Source of the DNA: Rugamonas fusca | GTDB lineage: Bacteria > Pseudomonadota > Gammaproteobacteria > Burkholderiales > Burkholderiaceae_D | Assembly (NCBI RefSeq): GCF_014042365.1 | Contig: NZ_JACEZS010000011.1 | Location: 124,001-188,000 of the forward strand | DNA: 64,000 nt | Direction of reading: 5' to 3' | Part shown: piece after piece, positions 44,463 through 52,949 of the stretch | Numbering within the stretch: position 1 is the first letter of the stretch | Layout: each line of letters opens with the position of its first letter | Translations under genes and position numbers: made by a program | Notes under the pieces: model-generated | What the model was told of the DNA's origin: nothing | What the model saw: the letters and a program-made list of their open reading frames with translations, nothing else | Database searches by the model: none

Positions 44463-45701
44463 ATGGCTGACTTTTCCATGTCCCCGGCCGGCGTGCCCGC
44501 GCACGCCCGGACCATGCGCCTGGTCCAGCAGCTCGACGATTGCCGCGGCTTCCTCGCGTCCTGCGAGCAGCCGCCGCGCGTGTTTTCGCGCGCGCCCATG
44601 GACGAGGCGGCGTTCGATGCGGCCGAGCGGGCGCTGGCGGCCCTGTGCGAGGCGCTGGCGTTGCCGCCGTTCCGGTGCTGCGCGCGCCGCCCGTCCGACG
44701 TCAACAGCCTCGATCTCGCCCTGAGCCGCTATCTGGCGTTCGGCCCGGACCTGGCGTTGCCGGAGCCGGCCCAGGCGCGGGCCGTGGTGGCGCAATGGCG
44801 CCTGACGGCTTGCAGTCCGGTGGTCGAGACCATCGCCACCGGCGGCGGGCCGGCGCGGCTGGAAACGTGGCCCGCGCCGCGCCCGGCGCCGGACGCGCCC
44901 ACCATCGTGCTCGTGCCCCTGTGCGGCGTGCCGATGGCCGCGTTGCGGCCCGTGATGCGCGCGCTCGCGCGCCAGCACACGACCTTGTGCTGGGAGTCGC
45001 CCGCACTGTTCGGCGACGATCCGCTGGCGCGCATCGCCGCCGACCCGGTGGGCGCGCTGGCCGGGGAGGTGGTGGCGGTGATCCGGGCCCGCCGGCTGGA
45101 GCGGGTGCACCTGGTGGCGATCTGCGCGGCGACGGCGCCGGCGCTGGTGGCGGCGGCGACGCTGGGCCCGCAACTGGGGTCGCTGACGATCTGCCACGCC
45201 GCCGTCAAGGTCGGCGACCACGATCCGGCCACGCCGTTCGAGCAGCAATACAACACCATGTTGCAGGATATTTGCGCCAGCGAGGCGCAGGCGCGCACGC
45301 TGCATGCCACCTTGCTGGAACCGGGCTTCGCCATGAGCTTGCCGGCCGAGCTGGCGCCGTTCATCCTGCATCCGTACACCCGCTTCGCGCTGCTGCGCCG
45401 CCATGCGCTGGTCCACAGCGCGGCCACCAGTTTCGATGCCAGGACGGTGGCGCCGCGCCTCGCCTGTGCCACGCGCATCCTGACCACCAGCGCCGACCGC
45501 ATGGTCCATCCCGAGCAGTCGCGCCGGCTGGCGCAGCTGCTGCCGCGGGCCAGCCTGCACGAGTTCGACAGCGGCAACCACCTCGATGTGCTGCTGGACG
45601 GCAATCCCTTCCTGCCGCTGATTACGTCCTTCATTGGACAACACTGCGGGCGCCGGCCGGCGTCCGCCCACCCCGCCCCTGCCATTCTCACTGAGGACTA
45701 A
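44463..45701 (+). CDS. Alpha/beta hydrolase with Cys nucleophile (putative acyl release or transfer enzyme)
   Basis: A 412-residue protein. Residues about 140-390 form an alpha/beta-hydrolase fold: TIVLVPLCGVPMAALRPV near the oxyanion region, a nucleophile elbow VHLVAICAATAPALVA in which the nucleophile would be Cys rather than Ser, ILTTSADRMVHPEQSRRL with the acid, and GNHLDVL with the His. A Cys nucleophile is seen in polyhydroxyalkanoate synthases (GxCxG) and some thioesterases or acyltransferases. The N-terminal 130 residues are helical and unrecognised. Located directly after the adenylation-PCP gene, it may release or transfer the acyl chain. Confidence 0.6.
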   Translation: MADFSMSPAGVPAHARTMRLVQQLDDCRGFLASCEQPPRVFSRAPMDEAAFDAAERALAALCEALALPPFRCCARRPSDVNSLDLALSRYLAFGPDLALPEPAQARAVVAQWRLTACSPVVETIATGGGPARLETWPAPRPAPDAPTIVLVPLCGVPMAALRPVMRALARQHTTLCWESPALFGDDPLARIAADPVGALAGEVVAVIRARRLERVHLVAICAATAPALVAAATLGPQLGSLTICHAAVKVGDHDPATPFEQQYNTMLQDICASEAQARTLHATLLEPGFAMSLPAELAPFILHPYTRFALLRRHALVHSAATSFDARTVAPRLACATRILTTSADRMVHPEQSRRLAQLLPRASLHEFDSGNHLDVLLDGNPFLPLITSFIGQHCGRRPASAHPAPAILTED

Positions 45702-45705
45702 TACC

Positions 45706-46365
45706 ATGCCCTATTCTTTTCCAATGCACCGCAAGCTTGCCGCCGCCACCGTCCTGGCCCTGACCTTCGGCGGCGTCATGTACGGCGCCCAGGCGGCCAC
45801 GGAAGCCCAGTACCAGGCCGCGTTCCGGCATTTCTCGGCGGCCGAACACGACAATGCGGAGATCAAGCAAGCCTACCAGGCCTTCGACTCCCTGCGCGCG
45901 GCCGAGCCGGGCGATCCCGTGCTGCTGGCCTACACGGGCGCCGCCCATGCCTGGATGGCCACCACGGCCACCGACCCGATGGCCTCGCTGGGCCTGGTCG
46001 ATGATGGCGTGGCCCAGATCGAGAAGGCGCTGGCGATGCTGAAGCCGGTCCACGACGCGCCCAGCTATGGCGGCGATCCGGCCAGTCTGCTGGTGCGTTT
46101 CACGGCGGCCAACACGTTCCTGAGCTTGCCCGAAGCGTTCCACAAGGGGCCGCGCGGCGCCAGGCTGCTCGATGACGCGATCCGCAGTCCCGCTTTCGCC
46201 AAAGCCTCGCCCGCGTTCCAGGCCAACTTGCTGATGCGCGCCGCGACTCAGGCCCGGCAAAGCAAGCGCACCGAGCAGGCCCGCCAGTACGCGCAGGCCG
46301 TGATCAGCAACAAGCTGCCCCAGGCCGGCGAGGCGCAGGCGCTGTTGAAGCAACTGGGACACTGA
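45706..46365 (+). CDS. Exported helical-repeat protein
   Basis: A 219-residue protein. A signal peptide runs from the start to about residue 30 (LAAATVLALTFGGVMYGAQA-ATEA). The mature part is helical, with weak TPR-like pattern (QAYQAFDSLRAAEPGDPVLLAYTG-type helices and a C-terminal QARQYAQAVISNKLPQAGEA). It lies one base from the ABC ATPase gene, so it is probably a periplasmic partner of the exporter. I do not recognise a named family. Confidence 0.7.
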   Translation: MPYSFPMHRKLAAATVLALTFGGVMYGAQAATEAQYQAAFRHFSAAEHDNAEIKQAYQAFDSLRAAEPGDPVLLAYTGAAHAWMATTATDPMASLGLVDDGVAQIEKALAMLKPVHDAPSYGGDPASLLVRFTAANTFLSLPEAFHKGPRGARLLDDAIRSPAFAKASPAFQANLLMRAATQARQSKRTEQARQYAQAVISNKLPQAGEAQALLKQLGH

Positions 46366-46366
46366 C

Positions 46367-47077
46367 ATGGGCGGACCAGGTTTGCCGCTCACCCTGAGCC
46401 AGGTGCGCAAGACCTACCGCATGGGCCAGCACGTGATCCCGGCCTTGCAGGGGGTCGATTTGCAGGTGCGTCAGGGCCAGTTGCTGGCGCTGACGGGGCC
46501 GTCCGGCAGCGGCAAGAGCACCCTGCTCAACATCTGCGGCCTGATCGACGCGCCCGATGCCGGACAGGTGTTGTTCCAGGGCGAGCACGTGGACGTCAAC
46601 GACGTGATCGCGGCCACGCTGCGGCGGCGCGACGGCATCGGTTTCGTATTCCAGAATTTTAATCTCGTACCAGTGATGAATGTCTTTGAGAATGTTGAAT
46701 ATCCGCTGTTCGTGGCCGGCGTGCCCAGCGGGGAACGGCGCGCGCGCGTGCTGACGATACTGGAGGAAGTCGGCCTGGGCGAGCATGCGCGCCACCGGCC
46801 GGACGCGCTGTCGGGCGGCCAGCGGCAGCGCGTGGCCATCGCGCGGGCGCTGGTCAAGCAGCCGGCGCTGGTGATCGCCGACGAACCGACGGCCAGCCTC
46901 GACACGGTCACGGCCGGGCAGATGCTGGACCTGATGCGGGCCAGCGCGCACAAGCATGGCGCCGCCTTCCTGATCGCCAGCCACGACGAGCGCCTGACAC
47001 GGCGGGCCGACCGCGTGATCGCGCTGCGCGACGGCGTGATCGTGCCTTCGGACGAGGAGCGGCCATGTCTGGCGTAA
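46367..47077 (+). CDS. ABC transporter ATP-binding protein (MacB/LolD type)
   Basis: A 236-residue ATPase: Walker A GPSGSGKST, Q-loop FVFQNFNLVP, signature LSGGQRQR, Walker B ALVIADEPT and switch His in IASHDER. The NFNLVPVMNVFENVEYPL segment is typical of the MacB/LolD/FtsE group. It pairs with the FtsX-type permease whose start lies 13 bases inside its end. It powers release or export of the cluster product, or movement of a lipid-linked form to the outer membrane. Confidence 0.93.
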   Translation: MGGPGLPLTLSQVRKTYRMGQHVIPALQGVDLQVRQGQLLALTGPSGSGKSTLLNICGLIDAPDAGQVLFQGEHVDVNDVIAATLRRRDGIGFVFQNFNLVPVMNVFENVEYPLFVAGVPSGERRARVLTILEEVGLGEHARHRPDALSGGQRQRVAIARALVKQPALVIADEPTASLDTVTAGQMLDLMRASAHKHGAAFLIASHDERLTRRADRVIALRDGVIVPSDEERPCLA

Positions 47078-48333
47078 CCCACCCCCAGGGCGACGCCGGG
47101 CTGCAATCGTGGCTGCGCTGGCTGCGCTTCGCGGCCGCCAACACGATGCGCAACAAGCGCCGCTCGCTGGTCACGCTGGGCATCACGGCGCTGGGCGCGT
47201 GCGCCATCCTGGTGGCGGCCGGCTTCGCGCTGTTTACTTACCACGGCCTGGCCGAGAGCAGCGCGCGCAGCACCGGGCACTTGATCCTGGCCAAGCCGGC
47301 CGCGTTCGACGATGACGAGGACGTGCCGCTGCAAACGGGCCTGGACCACTGGGAGGCGCTGCGCAGCGCGCTGCTCACGGACGAGCACGTGCGCAACGTG
47401 CTGCCCAGGATCGAGTTCACCGGCTTGCTCAGCAACGGCGACAAGTCCGCCGTGATGCTGGCGATCGGCATCGATCCGGATGCCGAGTTCGCCGTCCGGG
47501 GGCCGTTCCTGCGGGTCAAGGACGGTGACGTCATCACGGGCGACAACAGCAACGAGATCGTGATCGGCGCAGCGCTGGCCCATACGCTCAAGGCCAAGGT
47601 CGGCGGCCAGCTGACCCTGCTGGCCACCACCACCGAGGGCGCCTTCAACGCCGTCGATGTGACCGTGCGCGGCATCGTCAGCTCCGGCGTCACCGAACTG
47701 GACAAGCGCCTCGTCTATTGCGACCTCGGCACGGCCCAGCGCTTGCTGGCCACGCACCGGGTCAGCAATGTGGGCGTATTCCTGGACCGCATGGACGGCG
47801 TCGCAGCGGCCCAGCGGCGGCTGCAACAGCTGCCGCTGGTTCGCGCCCAGGGCCTGCAAGTGAAAACCTGGCTCGACTTCTCGGACGTGTACCGCAGCGT
47901 CAAGAGCCTGTACGACATCATCTTCGGTTCGCTGGGCGCCGTGATCGCGCTGATCGTGTTCATCGTGGTGGCCAACGCCATGGCCATGGCCGTCGTCGAG
48001 CGCACCCGCGAGATCGGCGCACTGCGCGCCATGGGCACCTTGCCGTCGCAATTGATGCGCATGTTCGGACTGGAAGCGCTGTTGCTGGGCGGCGGCGGCG
48101 CCGTGCTGGGCGCCTTGCTGGCCTTGCTGGTGGCCGGCCTGCTCTTGCTGCTCAACGTGCAGATGCCGCCCCCGCCCGGCAATACCTATGGCTATCCGCT
48201 GCTGATCGATCTGAGCTGGAGCATGACGCTGCTGGTCGTCACCCTGTTCCCGCTGCTGTGCGCGGCGGCCAGCCTGGCCGTCACGCGGCGCAGCCTGAAC
48301 CAGAGTGTGGTCGATGCGCTGGCCCACGTTTGA
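47065..48333 (+). CDS. ABC transporter permease, FtsX/MacB-like
   Basis: A 422-residue inner-membrane protein: an N-terminal helix (LVTLGITALGACAILVAAGF), a periplasmic domain of about 220 residues of MacB_PCD type, and three C-terminal helices of the FtsX domain (IIFGSLGAVIALIVFIVVAN, LLLGGGGAVLGALLALLVAG, LLVVTLFPLLCAAASLAV). The conserved coupling motif ERTREIGALRAMGT is present. It partners with the ATPase. A LolC/E-like role for a lipidated substrate is possible, given the LolA-like gene that follows. Confidence 0.92.
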   Translation: MSGVTHPQGDAGLQSWLRWLRFAAANTMRNKRRSLVTLGITALGACAILVAAGFALFTYHGLAESSARSTGHLILAKPAAFDDDEDVPLQTGLDHWEALRSALLTDEHVRNVLPRIEFTGLLSNGDKSAVMLAIGIDPDAEFAVRGPFLRVKDGDVITGDNSNEIVIGAALAHTLKAKVGGQLTLLATTTEGAFNAVDVTVRGIVSSGVTELDKRLVYCDLGTAQRLLATHRVSNVGVFLDRMDGVAAAQRRLQQLPLVRAQGLQVKTWLDFSDVYRSVKSLYDIIFGSLGAVIALIVFIVVANAMAMAVVERTREIGALRAMGTLPSQLMRMFGLEALLLGGGGAVLGALLALLVAGLLLLLNVQMPPPPGNTYGYPLLIDLSWSMTLLVVTLFPLLCAAASLAVTRRSLNQSVVDALAHV

Positions 48334-48355
48334 AGCACCACCATTGGAGAGACGC

Positions 48356-49087
48356 ATGCAACCATTATGGATAGCCTTGTTCGGCCTGGGCGCCTGCGCG
48401 ACCCTGGCGCAAGCGGCCACGCCGGACGCCCAGGAGATGATCAGGAAGGCCGATTATTACCGCGCCAGCAGCAGCAATGTGCAGGTGCAGATGCGCATCG
48501 AAGTCTATGCGCGCGACGGCAGCCTGGAAAAGCGCCGCGACTACATGGTGCTGACGGAAACGGGCCACAAGACGCTGGTGCTGATGCAAAGCCCATCCGA
48601 GCAGGGGCAGAAGGTGTTGATGCTGGGCGACGACTTCTGGATGTTCCTGCCCTCGAGCCAGCGTCCGATCCGCATCACGCCCACCCAGAAGCTGCTCGGC
48701 GAAGCGTCCACCGGCGACATCGCCACCCTGTCCTGGTCCGAGGATTACACGGGCCAGGTGGTGGGCGAGGAAGCGTGCGGCGCCCAGACGTGCGTGCACC
48801 TGACGCTCAACGCCAAGCGCGGCGGCCTGACCTACCAGCGCATCGAACTGTGGCTGGGCAAGGCGAAGAAGGAGCCCGTCAAGGCCGACTTGTACGTGCA
48901 GTCCGAAAAGCTGGCCAAGAGCGCCTCGTTCGCGATGGAAAACGGCATGGTCAGCTACATGGATTTGCAGGACCTGGTGTCGAACCACAAGATGACGCGC
49001 GTCACCTACCTGTCGCACAAGGAGCGGGCCATCCCCACCGAGTGGCTCAACCCCATGTTCCTGGCCCGTAACCCCAACCTGGAGTAG
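48356..49087 (+). CDS. LolA-like outer-membrane lipoprotein-sorting protein
   Basis: A 243-residue exported protein with a signal peptide (about residues 1-21, ATLAQA-ATPD). The body matches the LolA-like 'outer membrane lipoprotein-sorting protein' family: QEMIRKADYYRASSSNVQVQ, a half-barrel of strands, and FWMFLPSSQRPIRITPTQKL then GEASTGDIA. Such proteins bind acyl chains in a half-barrel. Here it probably carries the lipopeptide or acyl chain across the periplasm from the ABC exporter to the barrel encoded next. ATG 48356 has GGAGAG upstream. Confidence 0.85.
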   Translation: MQPLWIALFGLGACATLAQAATPDAQEMIRKADYYRASSSNVQVQMRIEVYARDGSLEKRRDYMVLTETGHKTLVLMQSPSEQGQKVLMLGDDFWMFLPSSQRPIRITPTQKLLGEASTGDIATLSWSEDYTGQVVGEEACGAQTCVHLTLNAKRGGLTYQRIELWLGKAKKEPVKADLYVQSEKLAKSASFAMENGMVSYMDLQDLVSNHKMTRVTYLSHKERAIPTEWLNPMFLARNPNLE

Positions 49088-49091
49088 TGAT

Positions 49092-50336
49092 TTGCGCGTA
49101 GTCATGCTGTGCTCGCTTGTGCTGCTGGCGCCCGCGCCAGGCCGGGCGGAGGAGGGGCATCCGGCAGTGGAGGTCAGCGGGTGGCTGCGGTTCCGGCTCG
49201 ACGATCCCCATGGACAGCCGAATTCGACCTTGTACCAGGCCCAGCAGCTGGGTTTGCCGGGGGGCGACGCCGCGCCATCGCTACGCACCCTGAACGCGGA
49301 CGTCAAGCTGGTGGCCGGCCCCGTGGTGGCGTCGGCCGCCTTGACCCAGTTCAAAGTGGGGGCCGATGCCTGGTCGAGCTATGCCAGGTTCAATGAGCTG
49401 AACGCCTCCGGCGCGGCGCTGGGCTGGTACTACACGGTGGGCCGCAAGATCGTCTCCTGGGACGTGGGCTGGGGCTTTCGCCCCAACGATCTGATCCAGC
49501 AGGAAGCGCGCATGCTGCTGACCGATAACACGCTGCAAGGACGGCCCTTGCTGATGGTGGAGAAATTCGATGACGATGCCGCCCTGTCCCTCGTGGCCGT
49601 CAATCCCACCCGCTCCGCGCACAGCGTGGGCGGCGACGAACCGGCCCTGGCCGGCCGCTATTTCCGCCACCAGGGGGCGGTCGATCTGTATGGCTTCGGG
49701 CGCTGGGGCGAGCGCACGCACGCCAGCGTGGGCGCCTCCCTGTCCTGGGTCGCGACCGATAGCACGGAGTGGCATGCCTCGTGGAACAGCGCGCAGGCGC
49801 TCGATACGCTGTGTGTGGATGTGCCGTCAGGGCTGGTCGGTGAAACGCCGGCCCGCGATTGCACGGTGGGTCGTCGCCAGCGCGTATTACTCGGCAATAC
49901 CTGGTCCAGTGCCAACAACGTCAATCTGATCACGGAGTGGTGGTGGGATGGCGGCGCGCCGAGCCCGGCGACGTGGCGCGACTGGACGGCCCGCAATCGC
50001 CTGCTGGCGCACATGGCCTCGTCGGCGCCGGTTGCCGGCCGGGCGCCGCTGGCGGGCAATCTGGCGTGGCAAAGCGACGCCCTGTTGCAGACCAATCTGC
50101 ACCGCAGCAACGTGCTGGTGTCATTCAACTGGGGTTACGACGGGTATGCCATCAGCGTGTACCAGCTGTGGCATCCCGCCGACGCGGGCCGCATCGCGAC
50201 GGCGACGGTGGGATGGTCGAGCGGGGCGTGGGACTGGAACGTCGGCGCGCGCTGGTATGGCGGACCGCGCACCAGCGTGACGGCGCAGCTGCCGACCAGG
50301 GACCAGGTGTATTTTGAGTCCAGCTGGAAGTTTTAG
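49092..50336 (+). CDS. Outer-membrane beta-barrel protein
   Basis: A 414-residue protein with a signal peptide (ends GRAEEG) and alternating strands through the whole length (VSGWLRFRLDD; VASAALTQFKVGADAW; WDWNVGARWYG), ending in the aromatic signal ESSWKF of barrel proteins. TTG start with GGAG seven bases upstream; ATG 49104 would also give a signal peptide. Family not recognised beyond barrel type. It follows the LolA-like gene by four bases, so it is a candidate outer-membrane acceptor or exit pore for the cluster product. Confidence 0.75.
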   Translation: MRVVMLCSLVLLAPAPGRAEEGHPAVEVSGWLRFRLDDPHGQPNSTLYQAQQLGLPGGDAAPSLRTLNADVKLVAGPVVASAALTQFKVGADAWSSYARFNELNASGAALGWYYTVGRKIVSWDVGWGFRPNDLIQQEARMLLTDNTLQGRPLLMVEKFDDDAALSLVAVNPTRSAHSVGGDEPALAGRYFRHQGAVDLYGFGRWGERTHASVGASLSWVATDSTEWHASWNSAQALDTLCVDVPSGLVGETPARDCTVGRRQRVLLGNTWSSANNVNLITEWWWDGGAPSPATWRDWTARNRLLAHMASSAPVAGRAPLAGNLAWQSDALLQTNLHRSNVLVSFNWGYDGYAISVYQLWHPADAGRIATATVGWSSGAWDWNVGARWYGGPRTSVTAQLPTRDQVYFESSWKF

Positions 50337-50460
50337 CGGGGCAGGCGCCGCCACCCGGCGCGCCGCCGCTGGGGCAGCGCCCGTCGTCGACGTCGCTGGC
50401 CTGGGCGGCTTGAGCGGCCTGGTCGATGTGCGGCTGCTCCGCCACCGGGCGGGCGCCATC

Positions 50461-51111
50461 ATGCTGCCCATCCACCTGTTGCGGTTCGATCAGGCGCAGT
50501 TCGCGCCGCGCCAGTTTGCGCAACACGGCCTGCCCTGCCCACCCGACATCGCGTGCAGCGTCCCCCATCGGCAGGCCGAATTTTTCTTTGGCCGGCTCGC
50601 GGCGCGGCAGGCGTTGCGCGGCGCCGGCTGGCACGGGGCGCAGGTCGGGCGCGGCAAGCACCGGCAGCCAGTGTGGCCGGCCGGCGCCGTTGGCGCCATC
50701 AGCCACGACAAGGGGTTAGCGGCAGCTTGCGCGGTGTCGGCCCGCGCCTTGCATGGCGTGGGCATCGACATCGAATCCGTGCCCGATGCGGCCGCGGCCG
50801 CGGCGGTGGAAACACAGGTGTTATCGGCGGCGGAGCTGCGCCTGCTGCGCGCGCACGGCACGCGGCCGTACCGCGTGCTGCTGGCCATCGCGTTCTCCGC
50901 CAAGGAGAGCTTCTACAAAGCCATCTCCCCTGTGGTGGGCCGCTACTTCGGCTTCGATGCCCTGCGGATCGAGCAGTTCGATACGGCGGCGGGCCGGCTG
51001 CGCTACACGCTGCTGCAAACGCTGGCGCCGGCATGGCCCGCCGGCCAGACCGGCCAGATGGATTTCACCATGCTCGACGCGCACACCGTGCTGACCGTGT
51101 GTGCGTGGTGA
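50461..51111 (+). CDS. 4'-phosphopantetheinyl transferase (EntD/Sfp type)
   Basis: A 216-residue enzyme that loads phosphopantetheine from CoA on carrier proteins. Motifs: SVPHRQAEFFFGRLAARQAL, GAISHDKGLAAA, the magnesium-binding VGIDIES (101-107) and FSAKESFYKA. It would activate the ACP and the PCP of the cluster, and its presence as the last gene supports the cluster's extent. The start is uncertain: the frame is open from 50314, and ATG 50461 gives the family N-terminus but has a weak ribosome site. Confidence 0.9.
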   Translation: MLPIHLLRFDQAQFAPRQFAQHGLPCPPDIACSVPHRQAEFFFGRLAARQALRGAGWHGAQVGRGKHRQPVWPAGAVGAISHDKGLAAACAVSARALHGVGIDIESVPDAAAAAAVETQVLSAAELRLLRAHGTRPYRVLLAIAFSAKESFYKAISPVVGRYFGFDALRIEQFDTAAGRLRYTLLQTLAPAWPAGQTGQMDFTMLDAHTVLTVCAW

Positions 51112-51171
51112 CTGTGGTGGCGGTGGCGGTGGCCGCTTGCCGCCGCCCGCCAGCGGCTGAAGGCCGCGCGC

Positions 51172-52341
51172 TTATTTGCTCAGCGTGCGCATGGCCCGTT
51201 CCAGCCCTTCCATCGTCAGCGGGAACATGCGGTTGTTCATCAGCTGGCGGATGATGGAGACGGACTGGCGGTATTGCCAGATGCCTTCCGGTTCCGGATT
51301 GAGCCACACGAACTTGGGAAACGCGTTGGTGAAGCGGGCCAGCCATTCCGAGCCCGCCTCCTCGTTGTTGTACTCCACCGAGCCGCCCGGCTGCAGGATC
51401 TCGTAGGGACTCATGGTGGCGTCGCCGACGAAAATGAGCTTGGTGTCGGGCGGGTACTTGCGCAGGACGTCCCAGGTGGCGAAGCGTTCCGCGTGGCGGC
51501 GCCGGTTGTTCTTCCACAGGTGGTCATACACGCAGTTGTGGAAGTAGAAGAACTCCATGTTCTTGAATTCCGTGCGCGAGGCCGAGAACAGTTCCTCCGT
51601 GCGCTCGATGTGGTCGTCCATGGTGCCGCCCACGTCGAACAGCATCAGCACCTTGACCTTGTTCTTGCGCTCGGGGCGCATCTTGATGTCGAGGTAGCCG
51701 GCGTTGCTGGCCGTGGCGCGGATGGTGGCGTCGAGCGCCAGTTCCTCCTCGGCTCCTTCGCGCGCGAATTTGCGCAGCCGGCGCAGCGCCACCTTGATGT
51801 TGCGCGTGCCCAGTTCGCGTTCGCCGTCGTAGTCCTTGTAGGCGCGCGCTTCCCACACCTTGACGGCCGTGCGGTTGCCGCCCTTGCCGCCGATGCGTAC
51901 CCCTTCCGGGTTGGTGCCGCCGTGGCCGAACGGGGAGGTGCCGCCCGTGCCTATCCACTTGCTGCCGCCTTCGTGGCGCTCCTTCTGTTCCTTGAGCAGT
52001 TCCTTGAGCCGGTCCATCAGCTTGTCGTAGCCAAATTTTTCCAGCTGGGCGATCTGCTCCTCGGTCAGTTCGCGCTTCATGCGCTGCACCAGCCAGTCCA
52101 GCGGGATGGCGCTGTTGGTCTCGAACGCGGCGTTGATGCCCTTGAAGTACTGGGCGAAAGCGCGGTCGAACTTGTCGAAGTGGGCTTCGTCCTTGACCAG
52201 CGCGAGCCGCGACAGGTAGTAGAAATCGTCCATCGACGGTTCGATGACGTTTTTCTGCATCGCTTCGAGCAGGGTCAGGAATTCCTTGATCGTGACGGGG
52301 ATCTTGGCGTCCTTGAGGGTGAAGAAGAAATCGATCAGCAT
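51172..52341 (-). CDS. VWA-domain (CoxE-like) protein
   Basis: A 389-residue protein: the N-terminal half is helical with charged segments (LMDRLKELLKEQKERHEGG), the C-terminal half is a von Willebrand A domain. The MIDAS reads MLFDVGGTMDDH, with Thr in place of the usual second Ser. KLIFVGDATMSPYEI is the conserved downstream Asp segment. VWA proteins of this type work with MoxR ATPases as chaperone-like maturation systems; the MoxR gene is 0.6 kb upstream in the same operon. Confidence 0.88.
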   Translation of the reverse strand: MLIDFFFTLKDAKIPVTIKEFLTLLEAMQKNVIEPSMDDFYYLSRLALVKDEAHFDKFDRAFAQYFKGINAAFETNSAIPLDWLVQRMKRELTEEQIAQLEKFGYDKLMDRLKELLKEQKERHEGGSKWIGTGGTSPFGHGGTNPEGVRIGGKGGNRTAVKVWEARAYKDYDGERELGTRNIKVALRRLRKFAREGAEEELALDATIRATASNAGYLDIKMRPERKNKVKVLMLFDVGGTMDDHIERTEELFSASRTEFKNMEFFYFHNCVYDHLWKNNRRRHAERFATWDVLRKYPPDTKLIFVGDATMSPYEILQPGGSVEYNNEEAGSEWLARFTNAFPKFVWLNPEPEGIWQYRQSVSIIRQLMNNRMFPLTMEGLERAMRTLSK

Positions 52342-52343
52342 GG

Positions 52344-52949
52344 TCAGCGCCCTCCGCTCTGGTGCAGCTTGTAGTGCAAATGGGCTTTGATTTCAGGCCA
52401 CTCGCCGCGCACGATGCTGTACATGACGGTGTCGCGCACGGTGCCGTCGCGGCGCAGCGCGTGGTGGCGCAGCACGCCGTCGCGCTTGGCGCCGAGCCGT
52501 TCGATGGCGCGCTGCGACGTGTGGTTGAAGATGTCGGTGCGCAGGCCGACCACGGCGCAGCCCAGCGTGTCGAACGCATGGCCGAGCAGCAGCAGCTTGC
52601 AGGTGGTGTTGACGTGGCTGCGCTGGCGGCTGCGCGCGTACCAGGTGTAGCCGATTTCAAGGCGGTCCAGTTCCGGCACGATGTCGTGGAAGCTGGTGGT
52701 GCCCATCACGGCGCCACTGGCCGCGTCGACCACGGCGAACGCGAGGCGCGACGGGCGCATGGCGATGGCCTTGTCGATGTAGGCGTCCGTCTCCTCGGGT
52801 GTGGGCACGGAGGTGATGCGCAGCTGCCACAGTTCGCCGTCGGCGGCGGCCGCGCGCAGGCCGTCCGCGTGGTGCGGCGCCAGCGGTTCGAGCCGCACGC
52901 CGTTCCATTCCAGCGTGACGGGGACGGGGGAGTGCAGGGCGGCGTTCAT
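52344..52949 (-). CDS. GNAT-family N-acetyltransferase (RimJ/RimL-like)
   Basis: A 201-residue acetyltransferase of the RimJ/RimL type: opening strand VRLEPLAPHHADGLRAA, the central DRLEIGYTWYARSRQRSHVN (the acetyl-CoA loop is less classic than QxxGxG/A), and HTSQRAIERLGAKRDGVL. The ATG overlaps the MoxR stop (TGATG), and the VWA gene starts two bases after its stop, so it is inserted in a MoxR-VWA operon. The substrate is unknown. Confidence 0.85.
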   Translation of the reverse strand: MNAALHSPVPVTLEWNGVRLEPLAPHHADGLRAAAADGELWQLRITSVPTPEETDAYIDKAIAMRPSRLAFAVVDAASGAVMGTTSFHDIVPELDRLEIGYTWYARSRQRSHVNTTCKLLLLGHAFDTLGCAVVGLRTDIFNHTSQRAIERLGAKRDGVLRHHALRRDGTVRDTVMYSIVRGEWPEIKAHLHYKLHQSGGR

